Notes: generated by a model not told the origin, from the letters alone. A stretch of DNA of 53,498 nucleotides from Lachnospiraceae bacterium (GCA_910574965.1 CAJTDB010000025.1:1-53498), one strand, 5' to 3'. Numbered from the stretch's first letter, positions 7,849 to 17,507 are shown. A program made the numbers and translations.

Positions 7849-9186
7849 TTATGCCTCCTTTAGAGCTGCCTGTTTCCTTGCAATATGCCGGAAATACAGG
7901 AAGCGGATCAGCAGACCACCCAGCCAGCCCACGGGTGCGGCAATCCAGATACCGCGATAAGCCAATTCGGTTCCAGACAGCAGGATTGCCGTGGGAACCT
8001 GTAAAAGACAGAGGGAACCGATTGACGCAATCATGGGAACCAGTGCTTTCCCATATCCCAGCAGCAGACCGTTCAAAATCTGCATAGCTGCAAAAATCAG
8101 ATAGAATACCGATACCGTCCGCAGGTAGCCGTTCCCGATCTGGACAACGCCGGGATCACGGTTGAACAGGGAAATAAAGAGGGACGGGAACAGGCATATG
8201 ACAATGGATATGAGGATTGAGATACCCACCCCCATAGCCAGCGCCGATTTGCCGCCCCTGATTACCCGGTCAATTTTCCCGGCCCCGTAGTTCTGCGCGG
8301 TAAAGTTCGTCATGGCCTGCCCCAAATTCAGGGCGGGCATTTCCGCAAAGGAATCCACCTTGGAGGCCGCAGCATACGCAGCCATACAATCGGTTCCAAA
8401 GCCATTGATTAGAAACTGTATGGACATAAAACCAACGCTTACAAATACCTGTTGCAGCATGGCGGGCGTTCCGATCACCAGACTTTTCTTCAACTCGTGG
8501 CGGTCAAGCTGTAAATCCCAAAGTCGGATAAACAGGTCGGGGTAACGCCGCCGCATGTAAAGCATACAGGTAATGAATGAAAAAGCCTGCGCGGTCACGG
8601 TCGCAACCGCAGCCCCGGCCACACCCCATTTCAGGGCGGTAATGAAGAAAATATCCAGCACGATATTGATAAGCGTTGCCGCAATCAGAATATAAGTCGG
8701 TGTCTTGGAATCCCCGACGCCTCTAAGGATATTCGTCAGGGAATTGTATGCGAATGTGGGGATCACACCGATAAATATAATCTTCAAGTAAGTATCTGCT
8801 ATCGTCAGCAGATTTTCAGGCACCCGGAACAGCACTAAAATCTGATAGGAAAAGCAGGCACCGGCTGCCGCTATGACAAGGGAAAGAACCGCTGAAAACA
8901 GAAAGCCGGTATCAACCACCTTTTTCACCTGCCGCATATCTCTGGCTCCAAAGTAACGGGAGGTCAGGACGCTTGCGCCCAGAGAAATCCCCGTGGACAG
9001 CGCAATCAGCAGGAAATTGATCTGATAGCTGAATCCCACCGCCGCAAGGCTTTCTTTCCCCAAAAAGTTTCCGACAATCACGCTGTCGGCCACGTTATAA
9101 AGCTGCTGAAATAAGTTTCCTACCAGAATCGGCAGGGAAAAGTAAAAGATCGTTTTCAGCTCGCTTCCCTGTGTTAAATCTTTCAT
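7849..9186 (-). CDS. MATE family efflux transporter (first copy in the operon)
   Basis: A 445-residue MATE exporter in the cytoplasmic membrane with two six-helix halves. The N-terminal signature is FSLPILVGNLFQQLYNVADSVIVGNFLG, with the second-half counterpart at about 240-275 (GTPAMLQQVFVSVGFMSIQFLINGFG). The start at 9186 overlaps the HisC-like stop as ATGA, with AGGAG seven bases upstream. An ATG two codons earlier abuts that site and is less likely. Part of this gene (8296-8414) is the source of the relic at 5794. The substrate is unknown. Confidence 0.92.
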   Translation of the reverse strand: MKDLTQGSELKTIFYFSLPILVGNLFQQLYNVADSVIVGNFLGKESLAAVGFSYQINFLLIALSTGISLGASVLTSRYFGARDMRQVKKVVDTGFLFSAVLSLVIAAAGACFSYQILVLFRVPENLLTIADTYLKIIFIGVIPTFAYNSLTNILRGVGDSKTPTYILIAATLINIVLDIFFITALKWGVAGAAVATVTAQAFSFITCMLYMRRRYPDLFIRLWDLQLDRHELKKSLVIGTPAMLQQVFVSVGFMSIQFLINGFGTDCMAAYAAASKVDSFAEMPALNLGQAMTNFTAQNYGAGKIDRVIRGGKSALAMGVGISILISIVICLFPSLFISLFNRDPGVVQIGNGYLRTVSVFYLIFAAMQILNGLLLGYGKALVPMIASIGSLCLLQVPTAILLSGTELAYRGIWIAAPVGWLGGLLIRFLYFRHIARKQAALKEA

Positions 9187-10280
9187 TGACATTCTCCTGT
9201 GTTTCCGTGCAAGTCACCATGTTGTTGTAATATCTCTTTTAGCTTTATCAGCAGACACTCCATTTCCTGATCCGTTCCCACCGCAATACGGAGGTAATCG
9301 GAAATGCGCTCCGGCTTGGAAAAATGGCGCACATAAATCCCAGCGGCCCGCAGGCTTTCGTAAATCACACCGGCCTTTACAGACGGGTGCGTAACGAACA
9401 GAAAATTGCTTTTGGAATCCTGAAAGGAAAAGCCTAACTGCTTCAATTCCCGCTTTATACGCTCTCTGGTTGCGATAATCAGGGCGTTTGTTCGCTCAAA
9501 GTATTCCCTGTCCCGGACTGCCGCCGCACCCAGTGTTTGCGTCAGGCGGTTCATGGTATAAGAGTTAAAGGAGTTCCTGACATCGTTTAAGTAGCTGATA
9601 AGCTGCGGGCTTCCAAACGCATAGCCGACACGCAGGCCGGCAAGGGCGCGGGATTTTGAAACGGTCTGGATAATCAGCAGGTTATCGTATTTATCCAGCA
9701 GCGGGAACGCGGATATGCCGCCGAAATCAATATAAGCCTCGTCCACGATCACCACCACGTCCTGATTGTGGCTGATAATATCCTCTATCTCCGGTAAGCC
9801 CATCAATATCCCTGTGGGGGCGTTGGGGTTAGGAAAGACTACGCCTCCGTTCTCCCGGAAATAATCACTTTTCCTGATCTGAAATTCACCGTCTAAGGGA
9901 ATCTGCTCAAACGGTATCTGAAACAGCCGCGCCCACACGTCATAAAAGGAATAGGTAATATCCGGGAACAGCACAGGTTTCCCGGAATTAAAAAAGGTCA
10001 GAAATGATACGGCCAGCACATCGTCAGAGCCGACACCTACAAATATCCGGCTACGGTCAATCTGGTAGAAATCCGCAAGGGCCTCCACCAGAATATTAGA
10101 ATCCGGGTCGGGATATAGCCGGAGTTCCCCTGTCTGGAATTGTTCCAGTGTTTCGGCCACACGGGGAGAGGGCGGGTAGGGATTCTCATTCGTATTCAGT
10201 TTGATGATGTCCGCCTGTTTGGGCTGTTCGCCCGGTATGTAGGGAAGCACTTGGCGGATATTCTTTTCCCACGTTTTCAT
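9183..10280 (-). CDS. HisC-like PLP-dependent aminotransferase
   Basis: A 365-residue fold-type I PLP enzyme close to histidinol-phosphate aminotransferase (HisC/CobD group). Visible features are LNTNENPYPPSP at 28-39, NPNAPTG at 151-157, Asp180 and Tyr183 near the cofactor, and the Schiff-base lysine Lys209 (TVSKSRALAGLRVGY). AAAGGGG precedes ATG 10280. It is not in a histidine operon. It lies between another aminotransferase and a MATE exporter, so a role in making or modifying an exported amino-acid compound is an inference. An amino-acid phosphate decarboxylase of the CobD kind cannot be excluded. Confidence 0.88.
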   Translation of the reverse strand: MKTWEKNIRQVLPYIPGEQPKQADIIKLNTNENPYPPSPRVAETLEQFQTGELRLYPDPDSNILVEALADFYQIDRSRIFVGVGSDDVLAVSFLTFFNSGKPVLFPDITYSFYDVWARLFQIPFEQIPLDGEFQIRKSDYFRENGGVVFPNPNAPTGILMGLPEIEDIISHNQDVVVIVDEAYIDFGGISAFPLLDKYDNLLIIQTVSKSRALAGLRVGYAFGSPQLISYLNDVRNSFNSYTMNRLTQTLGAAAVRDREYFERTNALIIATRERIKRELKQLGFSFQDSKSNFLFVTHPSVKAGVIYESLRAAGIYVRHFSKPERISDYLRIAVGTDQEMECLLIKLKEILQQHGDLHGNTGECQ

Positions 10281-10293
10281 AAGCAGCCCCTTT

Positions 10294-11457
10294 CTAAGTC
10301 CGGTACCGGGACAGGAACCGGAAAATCCGGTTGACGGCTTCTTTCAGGTTTTGCAGGGAAGTCGCATAGGAAATCCGTACAAAGCCCTCCCCACACTCAC
10401 CAAAGGAATCGCCGGGGACAACCGCCACCTTTTCCTCTTTCAGCAGCTTCAACGCAAATTCGCCGCTGGATAAACCAAACTCCCGGATATTGGGGAACAT
10501 ATAAAATGCTCCCTGCGGTTCAAAACAGGGCAGGCCCAGCCTTTGCAGCTCATGGTAGAGGAATTTTCTTCTCTGGTCGTAGGATTCACGCATGGCTTCT
10601 ATATCCCCGTCCCCCTGTTCCATCGCTTCGATGGCCGCATACTGGCTGATGGTAGGTGCACACATTACCGCAAACTGATGGATTTTTACCATCTGTTCGA
10701 TAATCTCATGGTTTCCCAGCGCGTACCCCAGCCGCCAGCCGGTCATGGCAAAGCTCTTGGAAAAACCGTTGATAATTATGGTTCGTTGTTCCATGCCGGG
10801 CAATCCGGCGATACTACAATGCTTCACGCCATAGGTAAGCTCCCCGTATATTTCATCGGATATAACAATCAAATCGTGTTTCTGAATGACAGGTAACAGG
10901 GCTTCCAAATCCTCCTTTTCCATCACGGCCCCGGTCGGATTGTTGGGGTATGACAGGATCAGCACCTTGCTTTTGGGTGTAACCGCCGCCTCCAACTGCT
11001 CCGGCTTCAGACGGAACCGGTTTTCCTCTGTCAAGCGGATTGGGACGGGAACGCCGTCAGCCAGCTTAATACAGGGGTAATAGGAAACAAAGCCCGGTTC
11101 CAGATAGATCACTTCGTCCCCTGCATTAAGCAGCGCCCGCAGCGCAAGGTCAATGGCCTCGCTGCCGCCAACCGTGACAATGATCTGGTTTTCAGGATTG
11201 TAAGTAAGCCCGGTTTTCCGTTTGGTGTAGCTGCTGATTGCAGCCCGAAGTTCTTGCAGCCCCGCATTGGACGTATAAAAGGTTTTGCCGGACTGCAACG
11301 CCTGTATGCCTGCCTCCCGGATATGCCACGGGGTATCAAAATCCGGTTCCCCGACGCCGAGGGAAATCACGTCGGGAATTTCGTTCGCCATATCAAAAAA
11401 GGCCCGTATGCCGGAAGATTTTAGGTTCAATACTTTTTGTGACAGCTTTTCCCTCAT
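10294..11457 (-). CDS. Class I/II aminotransferase (PatA/AspAT-like)
   Basis: A 387-residue fold-type I PLP enzyme. It has GVGEPDFDTP at 34-43, PNNPTG at 171-176, the cofactor-pairing DEIYG at 201-205 and the PLP lysine Lys234 (NGFSKSFAMTGWRLGY). This is the pattern of the aromatic/aspartate and N-acetyl-diaminopimelate aminotransferases. Its ATG overlaps the Lrp-type gene stop by four bases (ATGA), so it is second in the operon Lrp - this gene - HisC-like - MATE - ECF - MATE. The exact substrate is open. Confidence 0.9.
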   Translation of the reverse strand: MREKLSQKVLNLKSSGIRAFFDMANEIPDVISLGVGEPDFDTPWHIREAGIQALQSGKTFYTSNAGLQELRAAISSYTKRKTGLTYNPENQIIVTVGGSEAIDLALRALLNAGDEVIYLEPGFVSYYPCIKLADGVPVPIRLTEENRFRLKPEQLEAAVTPKSKVLILSYPNNPTGAVMEKEDLEALLPVIQKHDLIVISDEIYGELTYGVKHCSIAGLPGMEQRTIIINGFSKSFAMTGWRLGYALGNHEIIEQMVKIHQFAVMCAPTISQYAAIEAMEQGDGDIEAMRESYDQRRKFLYHELQRLGLPCFEPQGAFYMFPNIREFGLSSGEFALKLLKEEKVAVVPGDSFGECGEGFVRISYATSLQNLKEAVNRIFRFLSRYRT

Positions 11458-11948
11458 GGCGTCACCACCATTCTTTCGTCCGCCTGCTTTGCCTCAAAGC
11501 TCACGCCCAGCTCCTTATATTTTGTCAGCGTGAAATGGGTAGTGGTACTCTGGACTTCCTCAATGGAGGCCAGCTTTCCCGACACGAAAAGGGATATTTC
11601 TTTCAGTGTTTTCCCCTTTACCATGACAAGAAAATCGTAAGCCCCGGACATTAAGTACAGCGTCACTACCTGCGGATAGGCATTGATTTTCTCTGCCAGC
11701 TTTTGATAGCCCTCGCCGCCCTGCGGCGTAACACGCAGCTCTACCAAAGCGGTCACATCATCATCATTGACTTTGTTCCAGTCAATCAATGTATGGTAGC
11801 CACAGATCACATGCGCTTTTTCCAGACCGGCTATTTCCCTTTGGACTTCTTCTTCCGAAATCCCCAGCATAATTGCAATTTCATGTTCTGTCAGTTTACT
11901 ATTGTTCTCCAACATGTGAAGAAGCTGCTCCCTGATTACTTGTTCCAT
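11454..11948 (-). CDS. Lrp/AsnC-family regulator
   Basis: A 164-residue feast/famine regulator with an N-terminal winged HTH (about 5-55, LLHMLENNSKLTEHEIAIMLGISEEEVQREIAGLEKAHVI) and a C-terminal RAM ligand domain (about 65-150) that usually binds an amino acid. AAGGAGGT precedes ATG 11948. It is the first gene of the cargo operon and probably senses the amino acid that the two aminotransferases handle. It is divergent from a MocR gene, with overlapping promoters in the 113-bp gap. Confidence 0.9.
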   Translation of the reverse strand: MEQVIREQLLHMLENNSKLTEHEIAIMLGISEEEVQREIAGLEKAHVICGYHTLIDWNKVNDDDVTALVELRVTPQGGEGYQKLAEKINAYPQVVTLYLMSGAYDFLVMVKGKTLKEISLFVSGKLASIEEVQSTTTHFTLTKYKELGVSFEAKQADERMVVTP

Positions 11949-11998
11949 GTTCTTACCTCCTTGCGCTGCATATAATCATAACAATTATAACAGTAGCA

Positions 11999-12027
11999 TT
12001 GACTTTGTACGGTTTCAATAGTAGAAT
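11999..12027 (+). promoter_or_regulatory. MocR gene promoter
   Basis: TTGACT at 11999-12004, a 17-base spacer and TAGAAT at 12022-12027 give a good sigma-A promoter 35 bases before the MocR start codon. On the other strand TATAAT-like sequence around 11984-11989 could serve the Lrp operon, so the two promoters overlap. Confidence 0.7.
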
Positions 12028-12061
12028 TGTATGCAAGACAATGTTTTTAAGGAGGTGCGCT

Positions 12062-13471
12062 ATGCCTGTAAACTCGTTTGAAGATTATCCGCTTACATGG
12101 AAGCCGAGCAAGGCCCTGTTAAAATTCCCGATGTATATATCCCTTTCAGAGCTTTTGGAACAGGACATTTTAAGCGGGAGGCTTCCGCCCAAAACAAAGC
12201 TGCCGCCGCAGCGGGAATTAGCGGACTTTCTGGACGTGAATTTAAGTACCATCACCCGCGCCTTTAAGCTGTGCGAAACAAAAGGCTTAATCTATGCGGC
12301 GGTGGGAAGCGGGACGTATGTTTCCCCCAATGCGGCCCTGCCGAATCCAGACACGCAGGAGGAAGCGGAGTACATAGACCTTGGCCCCATCAAGCCCTAC
12401 TATCAGTTCAATTCCATTGTGGCCGATACCGCACGGGCAATCCTGCAAGGCCCGAAGTCGGAAAAGCTATTTGAGTTCAGCTTTACCTTGGGGACAGCCC
12501 ACCATAAACAGGTCGCGCAGAAATGGCTTGCCGAGTTCCAGATCAACGCCGCTATGGAGGATATTATTTTAACGTCCGGTACACAAAACGCGCTGGCGAT
12601 TGCGCTTCTTTCCCTGTTTCGGGCCGGAGATAAGATTGCCACTGATACCTATACTTATTCCAATTTCATCACTCTTGCAAAGCAGCTTAATATCCAGTTG
12701 ATACCGATAGAGGCCGACGGACAGGGTATGCTGCCGGACGCGCTGGAAAAGCAGAGGAAGCTGCATGAAATAAAGGGGATTTATTTAATGCCCTCCTGCA
12801 CAAATCCCACGGGGATCACCATGCCGTCAGAGCGCCGGAAAGCAATCAGCCAGATTATCAGCAGTCAGGACATGGTTCTGATTGAAGATGATACCTACGG
12901 CTTTATCGCGGACGATAAAATCCCGCCGATGGCAACCATGATCCCCGCGCACACCATTTACCTGCACGGAATTTCAAAATCCCTGTCTGCCGGGCTGCGG
13001 ATCGCTTATCTGGTGTTTCCGCACCGCTTCCAGAAAACCTTTTTGAATACGGCCAATAACATTAACCTGAAAATCCCGCTGCTCAACGCGGAGATTGCAA
13101 GTGAGCTGATTGCAGGCGGGGCCGCGCGGGAGATCATCGACAAGAAGTGTATGCTGTCAGAGGAACGGGGCCGCCTGTATACCAGATACTTTCCAGAACA
13201 GCCGCCAACGAATCCGTACAGCTTCTTTAGGTGGCTTCCGCTCCCCGCAGGCTGCAACGGCTACAACTTTGAAGTGCAGGCAAAAAATCACGGCGTAAAG
13301 GTATTGTGTTCAGACCGTTTTGCGGTGGGGAATACCGCCCAATTCGCCGCGATCCGGCTGGCTACCTGCTCCCCCCGGACAATGGCCGATCTGGAAAACG
13401 GTTTGCAGATTATTCAAACGCTTATAAAGGAAAATCAGACGGTGATCCAGCGGGAGGAATTTATCATTTGA
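12062..13471 (+). CDS. MocR-type regulator (GntR HTH fused to aminotransferase domain)
   Basis: A 469-residue fusion of a GntR winged HTH (about 25-88, LEQDILSGRLPPKTKLPPQR, DVNLSTITRAF) with a fold-type I aminotransferase-like domain. The domain keeps CTNPTG (about 247-252), EDDTYG (about 275-280) and the PLP lysine Lys306 (HGISKSLSAGLR). MocR proteins use PLP or its adducts with amines as signal. AAGGAGGTG lies four bases before ATG 12062; the longer upstream frame lacks a site. Its divergent place opposite the Lrp-aminotransferase-MATE operon suggests it controls that operon. Confidence 0.93.
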   Translation: MPVNSFEDYPLTWKPSKALLKFPMYISLSELLEQDILSGRLPPKTKLPPQRELADFLDVNLSTITRAFKLCETKGLIYAAVGSGTYVSPNAALPNPDTQEEAEYIDLGPIKPYYQFNSIVADTARAILQGPKSEKLFEFSFTLGTAHHKQVAQKWLAEFQINAAMEDIILTSGTQNALAIALLSLFRAGDKIATDTYTYSNFITLAKQLNIQLIPIEADGQGMLPDALEKQRKLHEIKGIYLMPSCTNPTGITMPSERRKAISQIISSQDMVLIEDDTYGFIADDKIPPMATMIPAHTIYLHGISKSLSAGLRIAYLVFPHRFQKTFLNTANNINLKIPLLNAEIASELIAGGAAREIIDKKCMLSEERGRLYTRYFPEQPPTNPYSFFRWLPLPAGCNGYNFEVQAKNHGVKVLCSDRFAVGNTAQFAAIRLATCSPRTMADLENGLQIIQTLIKENQTVIQREEFII

Positions 13472-13533
13472 GTTGACACGACAACAGGAATTATAAACTG
13501 TAATAAAAGTGCATATTACGTCATTCCCCGCGC

Positions 13534-13547
13534 ATAGTATGAACTAT
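13534..13547. promoter_or_regulatory. Possible operator of the XRE gene
   Basis: ATAGT (13534-13538) and ACTAT (13543-13547) form a short inverted repeat 24 bases before the XRE start. TTGACA lies at 13473-13478 further upstream, but no good -10 is spaced from it. Weak evidence. Confidence 0.3.
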
Positions 13548-13570
13548 ACAATGTAAAGGGGTGAAATGAT

Positions 13571-13915
13571 ATGGCGAAAGGAACAGAATATCCCGGTTTT
13601 GAAACGCTTGGAGCGGACATCAAAGAAGCGCGGAAAGCATTGGGATTGTCCCGCAGGGCATTGGCTGAACAAGTCAGTATTGATCCCCGGTATCTTGCAA
13701 ATATAGAAAACAGCGGCGATCTTCCCAGCGTCCCGGTACTTTATGAGCTGGCGAGGATATGCAAGCTTCCCATAGAACGCTACTTCCACCCGGAAGCAGA
13801 GCCAGAGGGCAGCGAACAGCGCCAGAGGGTCGGCCACAAATTAAAGCTGTGTCCCGAACCGTATTTGCCGATTATCGAGGGAGCCATTGACGGAGCTATC
13901 AAAATCAAAGAGTAG
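13571..13915 (+). CDS. XRE-family regulator, Tn916 orf9-like
   Basis: A 114-residue cytoplasmic repressor-type protein with a Cro/C1 HTH at about 12-68 (LGADIKEARKALGLSRRALAEQVSIDPRYLANIENSG). AAAGGGGTGA precedes ATG 13571. In Tn916-type elements the gene at this place is read opposite to int and the sigma factor and holds down transfer gene expression, which fits the orientation here. In this element the 9-kb cargo separates it from the sigma-factor gene. A terminator follows directly. Confidence 0.88.
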   Translation: MAKGTEYPGFETLGADIKEARKALGLSRRALAEQVSIDPRYLANIENSGDLPSVPVLYELARICKLPIERYFHPEAEPEGSEQRQRVGHKLKLCPEPYLPIIEGAIDGAIKIKE

Positions 13916-13961
13916 AGGACGTGAAAAGCGTTCTCTATTTTTTGTGCTTTTATCGCTTCCA

Positions 13962-13987
13962 GCCCGCATTTGGCGGGCATTTTTTTG
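13962..13987 (+). terminator. Intrinsic terminator after the XRE gene
   Basis: GCCCGC (13962-13967) pairs with GCGGGC (13973-13978), followed by a run of T. It ends the XRE transcript. Confidence 0.8.
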
Positions 13988-14021
13988 TGGCGGAAACGCC
14001 TTATAGACGTAGAAACGGTAA

Positions 14022-14045
14022 CGTAGCAAGCATATGCTTGCTACG
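14022..14045. repeat. 24-bp perfect palindrome
   Basis: The 24 bases centred at 14033/14034 (core AAGCATATGCTT) equal their own reverse complement. It lies between the XRE terminator and the topB stop codon. No T run follows on either strand, so it is not a standard terminator; a protein-binding site or an RNA 3'-end stem are options. Confidence 0.75.
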
Positions 14046-14049
14046 GAAC

Positions 14050-15831
14050 TTATTTTTTCTTCGGTAGCTCAATCTTGTAGTTGACATACTTCCCGCCCGT
14101 ATCAGCTAAAACAACGGTTCCGTCGTAGGTTTTGCCTGTTTTCGGGGAATACAAGCCCTTGACATTTGCCTTGCCGGATTTTAAGAGGGCGGCGGCAATC
14201 TTCGGGGTAAAGGTGACTTTCCTTTCCTCAAAGAAACGGTCGTTTTTCCACATGGTAAAGGTGCAATCCCGGTTAGAACAATAGTAATTCTTTTTGCCCT
14301 CCCGGACAGGACAGCCGCACCGGGGGCATTTCCCGATAGAGGGCTTTTCCTCCCCGCCCGTGAAAGCTGCCTTGCTCTTGTCGGCGGTGGCGTTCTCCTT
14401 TACCAGCTCCCGCGCCATAGCTTCAATGCGCTGCATAAACTCCCCAGCGTCAGCGGCTCCCTTTGCGATTTGCGTCAGATTATTTTCCCATTCGGCGGTA
14501 AGCTGCGGGGAAGTCAGCATATCCGGCAGGACAGACACAAGGGCGGCTCCGTTCTGCGTGGGAATAAGCTGCTTTCCCTTGCGTTCCGCAAAGCCGGACT
14601 TCACCAGCTTTTCAATGACAGCGGCGCGGGTGGCGGGAGTGCCAAGCCCCCGGCGTTCCGCGTCCGGGTCGGTATCCCCGTTCCCGGCGCGTTCCATTGC
14701 CGACAAGAGGGTTGCTTCGCTGTGGGGTTTCGGCGGCGTTGTGAAATGCTCTGTCACCTTTACCGTAGGGCTTGTAAAGGTCTGTCCCTCGGAAAGCTCC
14801 GGCAGGGTGTTTTCTTCCTCCATATCCTCCGGGTCGGGCTTGCCCTTTAAGGTCGCCCGGTAGCGGCGTTCAAGGTCTTTCCAGCCGCCCGCAAGCACTG
14901 TCTTTCCCCGCGCCGTAAACTCCGTACCGGCGCATGAGAAAACCGCCGTGACCGCTTCAAAGATATGCGGCTCGGCGGCAGCGAAAATAAGACGCGCCCC
15001 GGCAAGGGTGAGGATATTCCGTTCACTTTCCGGCAGGGCGGCAGGGTCGGTCTTTGCAAGCTCCATAGTGGGGATAATGGCGTGGTGGTCTGAAACTTTG
15101 CTGCTGTCAAGCGTCCGGGAAACGTCGGGGGTAAACTCCGCGCCCTCCATAAAAGGCAGTTTGCCGGAAAGCATGGTAACAGTCTTTGCCGCCGTTTCCC
15201 CCATGTCGTCGGTCAGAAATGCGCTGTCTGTCCGGGGGTAGGTAAGCAGCCGTTTTTCATACAAGGTCTGCGCAAGGTCAAGGGTCTGCTTCGCCGTGTA
15301 GCCGTAGATTTTATTGGCTTCCCGCTGTAAGGAAGTGAGGTCAAAGAGCTTCGGCGGGGCGGCGGTCTTTTTCTCTTTAGTGAGGGAAACACAAACCGCC
15401 GTTTCCGCTTCACAAGCCGCTTTCAGTGTGTCGGCTCCCGGTTTATCCGAAATCCTTTCGCTGGCTGCTTCCGCGCCGGATAAGTCAAGGCGCACATGGT
15501 AGTATTTTTCTTTCTTGAAATGGGAGATCGCTTCGCCCCGGTCAACCAGCATTTTCAGTGTGGGGGTCTGTACCCGCCCCACGTTCAAGGTCTTGTGATA
15601 CAGGCAGGAGAAAAGGCGCGTCGCGTTGATACCAATGATCCAGTCAGCCTTTGCCCTGCACAATGCGGAAGCATAGAGCGCGTCATAGTCCCGCCCGTCT
15701 TTAAGGTCTGCAAAGCCCGCCTTGATCGCTGCGTTCTCCATTGAGGAAATCCACAAGCGGCGCATAGGCTTGTTACACTGTGCCACGCCATACACAAAGC
15801 GGAAAATCAATTCCCCCTCGCGTCCAGCGTC
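14050..15831 (-). pseudogene. topB: DNA topoisomerase III, C-terminal part (interrupted topB)
   Basis: Type IA topoisomerase of ICE type; in Tn1549-like elements topB lies in the transfer region. This piece resumes at GAC GCT GGA (DAGREGELIFRF, the Toprim acidic motif). It contains the active-site Tyr (RLLTYPRTDS) and a C-terminal zinc-ribbon (CPRCGCP...YYCSNRDC). The first 102 codons are at 22903-23210, cut off by the nested element. Joining the halves at the shared TC/GA dinucleotide gives one uninterrupted frame of 695 residues, a normal length. As it stands the gene is split in the catalytic Toprim domain and cannot make active enzyme. Confidence 0.93.
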
Positions 15832-15842
15832 TGTTGGATAGT
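15832..15842. repeat. Left terminal inverted repeat of the nested element
   Basis: TGTTGGATAGT, the exact reverse complement of 22892-22902, directly next to the TC core dinucleotide. Confidence 0.9.
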
Positions 15843-15869
15843 TGGAATAGGTGACTTAGAAAATATCCA

Positions 15870-17507
15870 TTATTCAAGGGTTTCCAATGCTCCTATGAAT
15901 TTATAATGGATAGTAAGTCGTTGAATTTTCTGCCCGTCAACTTCTACGGGTTCAGAAACAAGAATTTTTTCTATAAGTTGGTTGATTATCTTAAAATTGA
16001 GTTCCGTTATTCCTGCATAACCGCTTATCTGCTCCGCAAAATGCTCAATGGAAGATAACTGCTCCTTGTCTGCTATGGCACTTTTTTCAAGTTCCTTTAT
16101 CTTGGCTGTCAGTTCCTCCTGCTCGCTGTCATACCTTGCCGACAACATCTGAAAACGCTTTTCGGTCAGCAGTTCCCTTGTCAAGTCCTCGTACAGTTTG
16201 GCATACAGGTTTTCAATCTCCGACACACGCTGTTTACATTGCCTTAGTTCCTTTTTCTGCTGTTCCCTGTCCGCTGACATTTGGAGATTAAGACGCTCCG
16301 CAATTTCCGTTACCATTGCTTTCCTGTCCGTCAGTGCCTGTCCTGCGTGTTTCTGAATATCCGCAAGCACAACTTCGTGAACTGTCCTTGCTTCAATATT
16401 GTGTGATGAACACCCGTCTTTTCCAAACTTACGGTACTTGGTACAGCAGTAGAAAGTCTTGTCTAATACATTGTTACGCTTTCTTTTCTGCTCGACTTTG
16501 GCAAGCATGGCACTCCCACAATCAGCGCATTTGATAGTCCCTCGGAAAATGTTATCATATCCGCTTGAGCTTTCCCCGATAACAGGTGGTCGGCTCTGTA
16601 AAATCTTCTGCACATTGTTCCAGCGGTTCTGTTCGATAATCGGCTCATGTGTGCCATAGATAACTTCACGCTCTGCAAACGGAATATACTGTCTTTTCTT
16701 GGAACGCATGGTCTTAGTTGGTTTGTCCGCAACAGTAAGGTTTCCTGCATAGACGGGGTTGTGCAATATCTGGCTGACATAGGCAGTATCCCAGTCATAC
16801 ATTTTTTCCTCGTCCATAAAACGCTCAAACAGTTCCTTTTTATAGAAACTCGGTTTCAGCACTTTTGCCTTACGCAAGCGGTTACAGATAGTGTGAAGTC
16901 CCACACCCTCCTCGGCGATTGAGAAAATCAGTTCCACAACGGGGGCGGTCACTTCATCAATGACAAGGTGGTTATGGTCTTTCTCGTCTTTCTGATAACC
17001 GAACGGGGCAGTGGTAGCCATATACTTGCCCTGCATTCTCCTTGCGTGGAGTGCGCTCTTGATTTTCCTTGACGTGTCCTTTGCGTACATTTCATTGATG
17101 ATGTTGCGGAACGGTGTAATATCCATTTGTGCGTTGTCTATGGAGTCCACACCGTCATTGATAGCAATGTAACGTACATTATGGTTGGGGAAAAACACCT
17201 CGATATATGTACCCGTTTCAAGGTAATTCCTCCCCAAACGTGACAGGTCTTTTGTGATGAGCGTTGACACTTCCCCGTCCTGTATGTCCTCAATAAGCTG
17301 TCGGAAAGCGGGGCGGTCGTAGTTTGTACCGCTGTAACCGTCATCAACGTAGAACCGGCAGTTCAGAAAACCGTTGCGCTTTGCATAATCTTTCAGCATG
17401 GTTTTCTGTGTGCTGATGCTCATGCTCTCGTTGCTCGTGCCGTCGTCTTTGGAAAGCCTGCAATATAAAGCAGTGATTTTGTCGTTATTTAATTTTGCCC
17501 TTTTCAT
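15870..17507 (-). CDS. Large serine recombinase, TndX/TnpX type
   Basis: A 545-residue site-specific recombinase that excises and inserts the nested element. It has an N-terminal resolvase domain with the catalytic Ser19 (LYCRLSKDDG), a recombinase domain (about 160-290), a zinc-ribbon at about 325-380 (CADCGSAM...CCTKYRKFGKDGCSSH) and a coiled coil with a C-terminal DUF4368-like end (about 400-545). The length is close to TndX of Tn5397. AAGGAGG lies five bases before ATG 17507. It is the last gene before the element end, and the end repeats and GA core agree with this enzyme type. No defect was seen. Confidence 0.94.
   Translation of the reverse strand: MKRAKLNNDKITALYCRLSKDDGTSNESMSISTQKTMLKDYAKRNGFLNCRFYVDDGYSGTNYDRPAFRQLIEDIQDGEVSTLITKDLSRLGRNYLETGTYIEVFFPNHNVRYIAINDGVDSIDNAQMDITPFRNIINEMYAKDTSRKIKSALHARRMQGKYMATTAPFGYQKDEKDHNHLVIDEVTAPVVELIFSIAEEGVGLHTICNRLRKAKVLKPSFYKKELFERFMDEEKMYDWDTAYVSQILHNPVYAGNLTVADKPTKTMRSKKRQYIPFAEREVIYGTHEPIIEQNRWNNVQKILQSRPPVIGESSSGYDNIFRGTIKCADCGSAMLAKVEQKRKRNNVLDKTFYCCTKYRKFGKDGCSSHNIEARTVHEVVLADIQKHAGQALTDRKAMVTEIAERLNLQMSADREQQKKELRQCKQRVSEIENLYAKLYEDLTRELLTEKRFQMLSARYDSEQEELTAKIKELEKSAIADKEQLSSIEHFAEQISGYAGITELNFKIINQLIEKILVSEPVEVDGQKIQRLTIHYKFIGALETLE

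Noticed and set aside
9183-10280. Calling the gene hisC of histidine biosynthesis
   Set aside because: No other his gene is near and the operon is about efflux and amino-acid regulation, so only HisC-like is supported.
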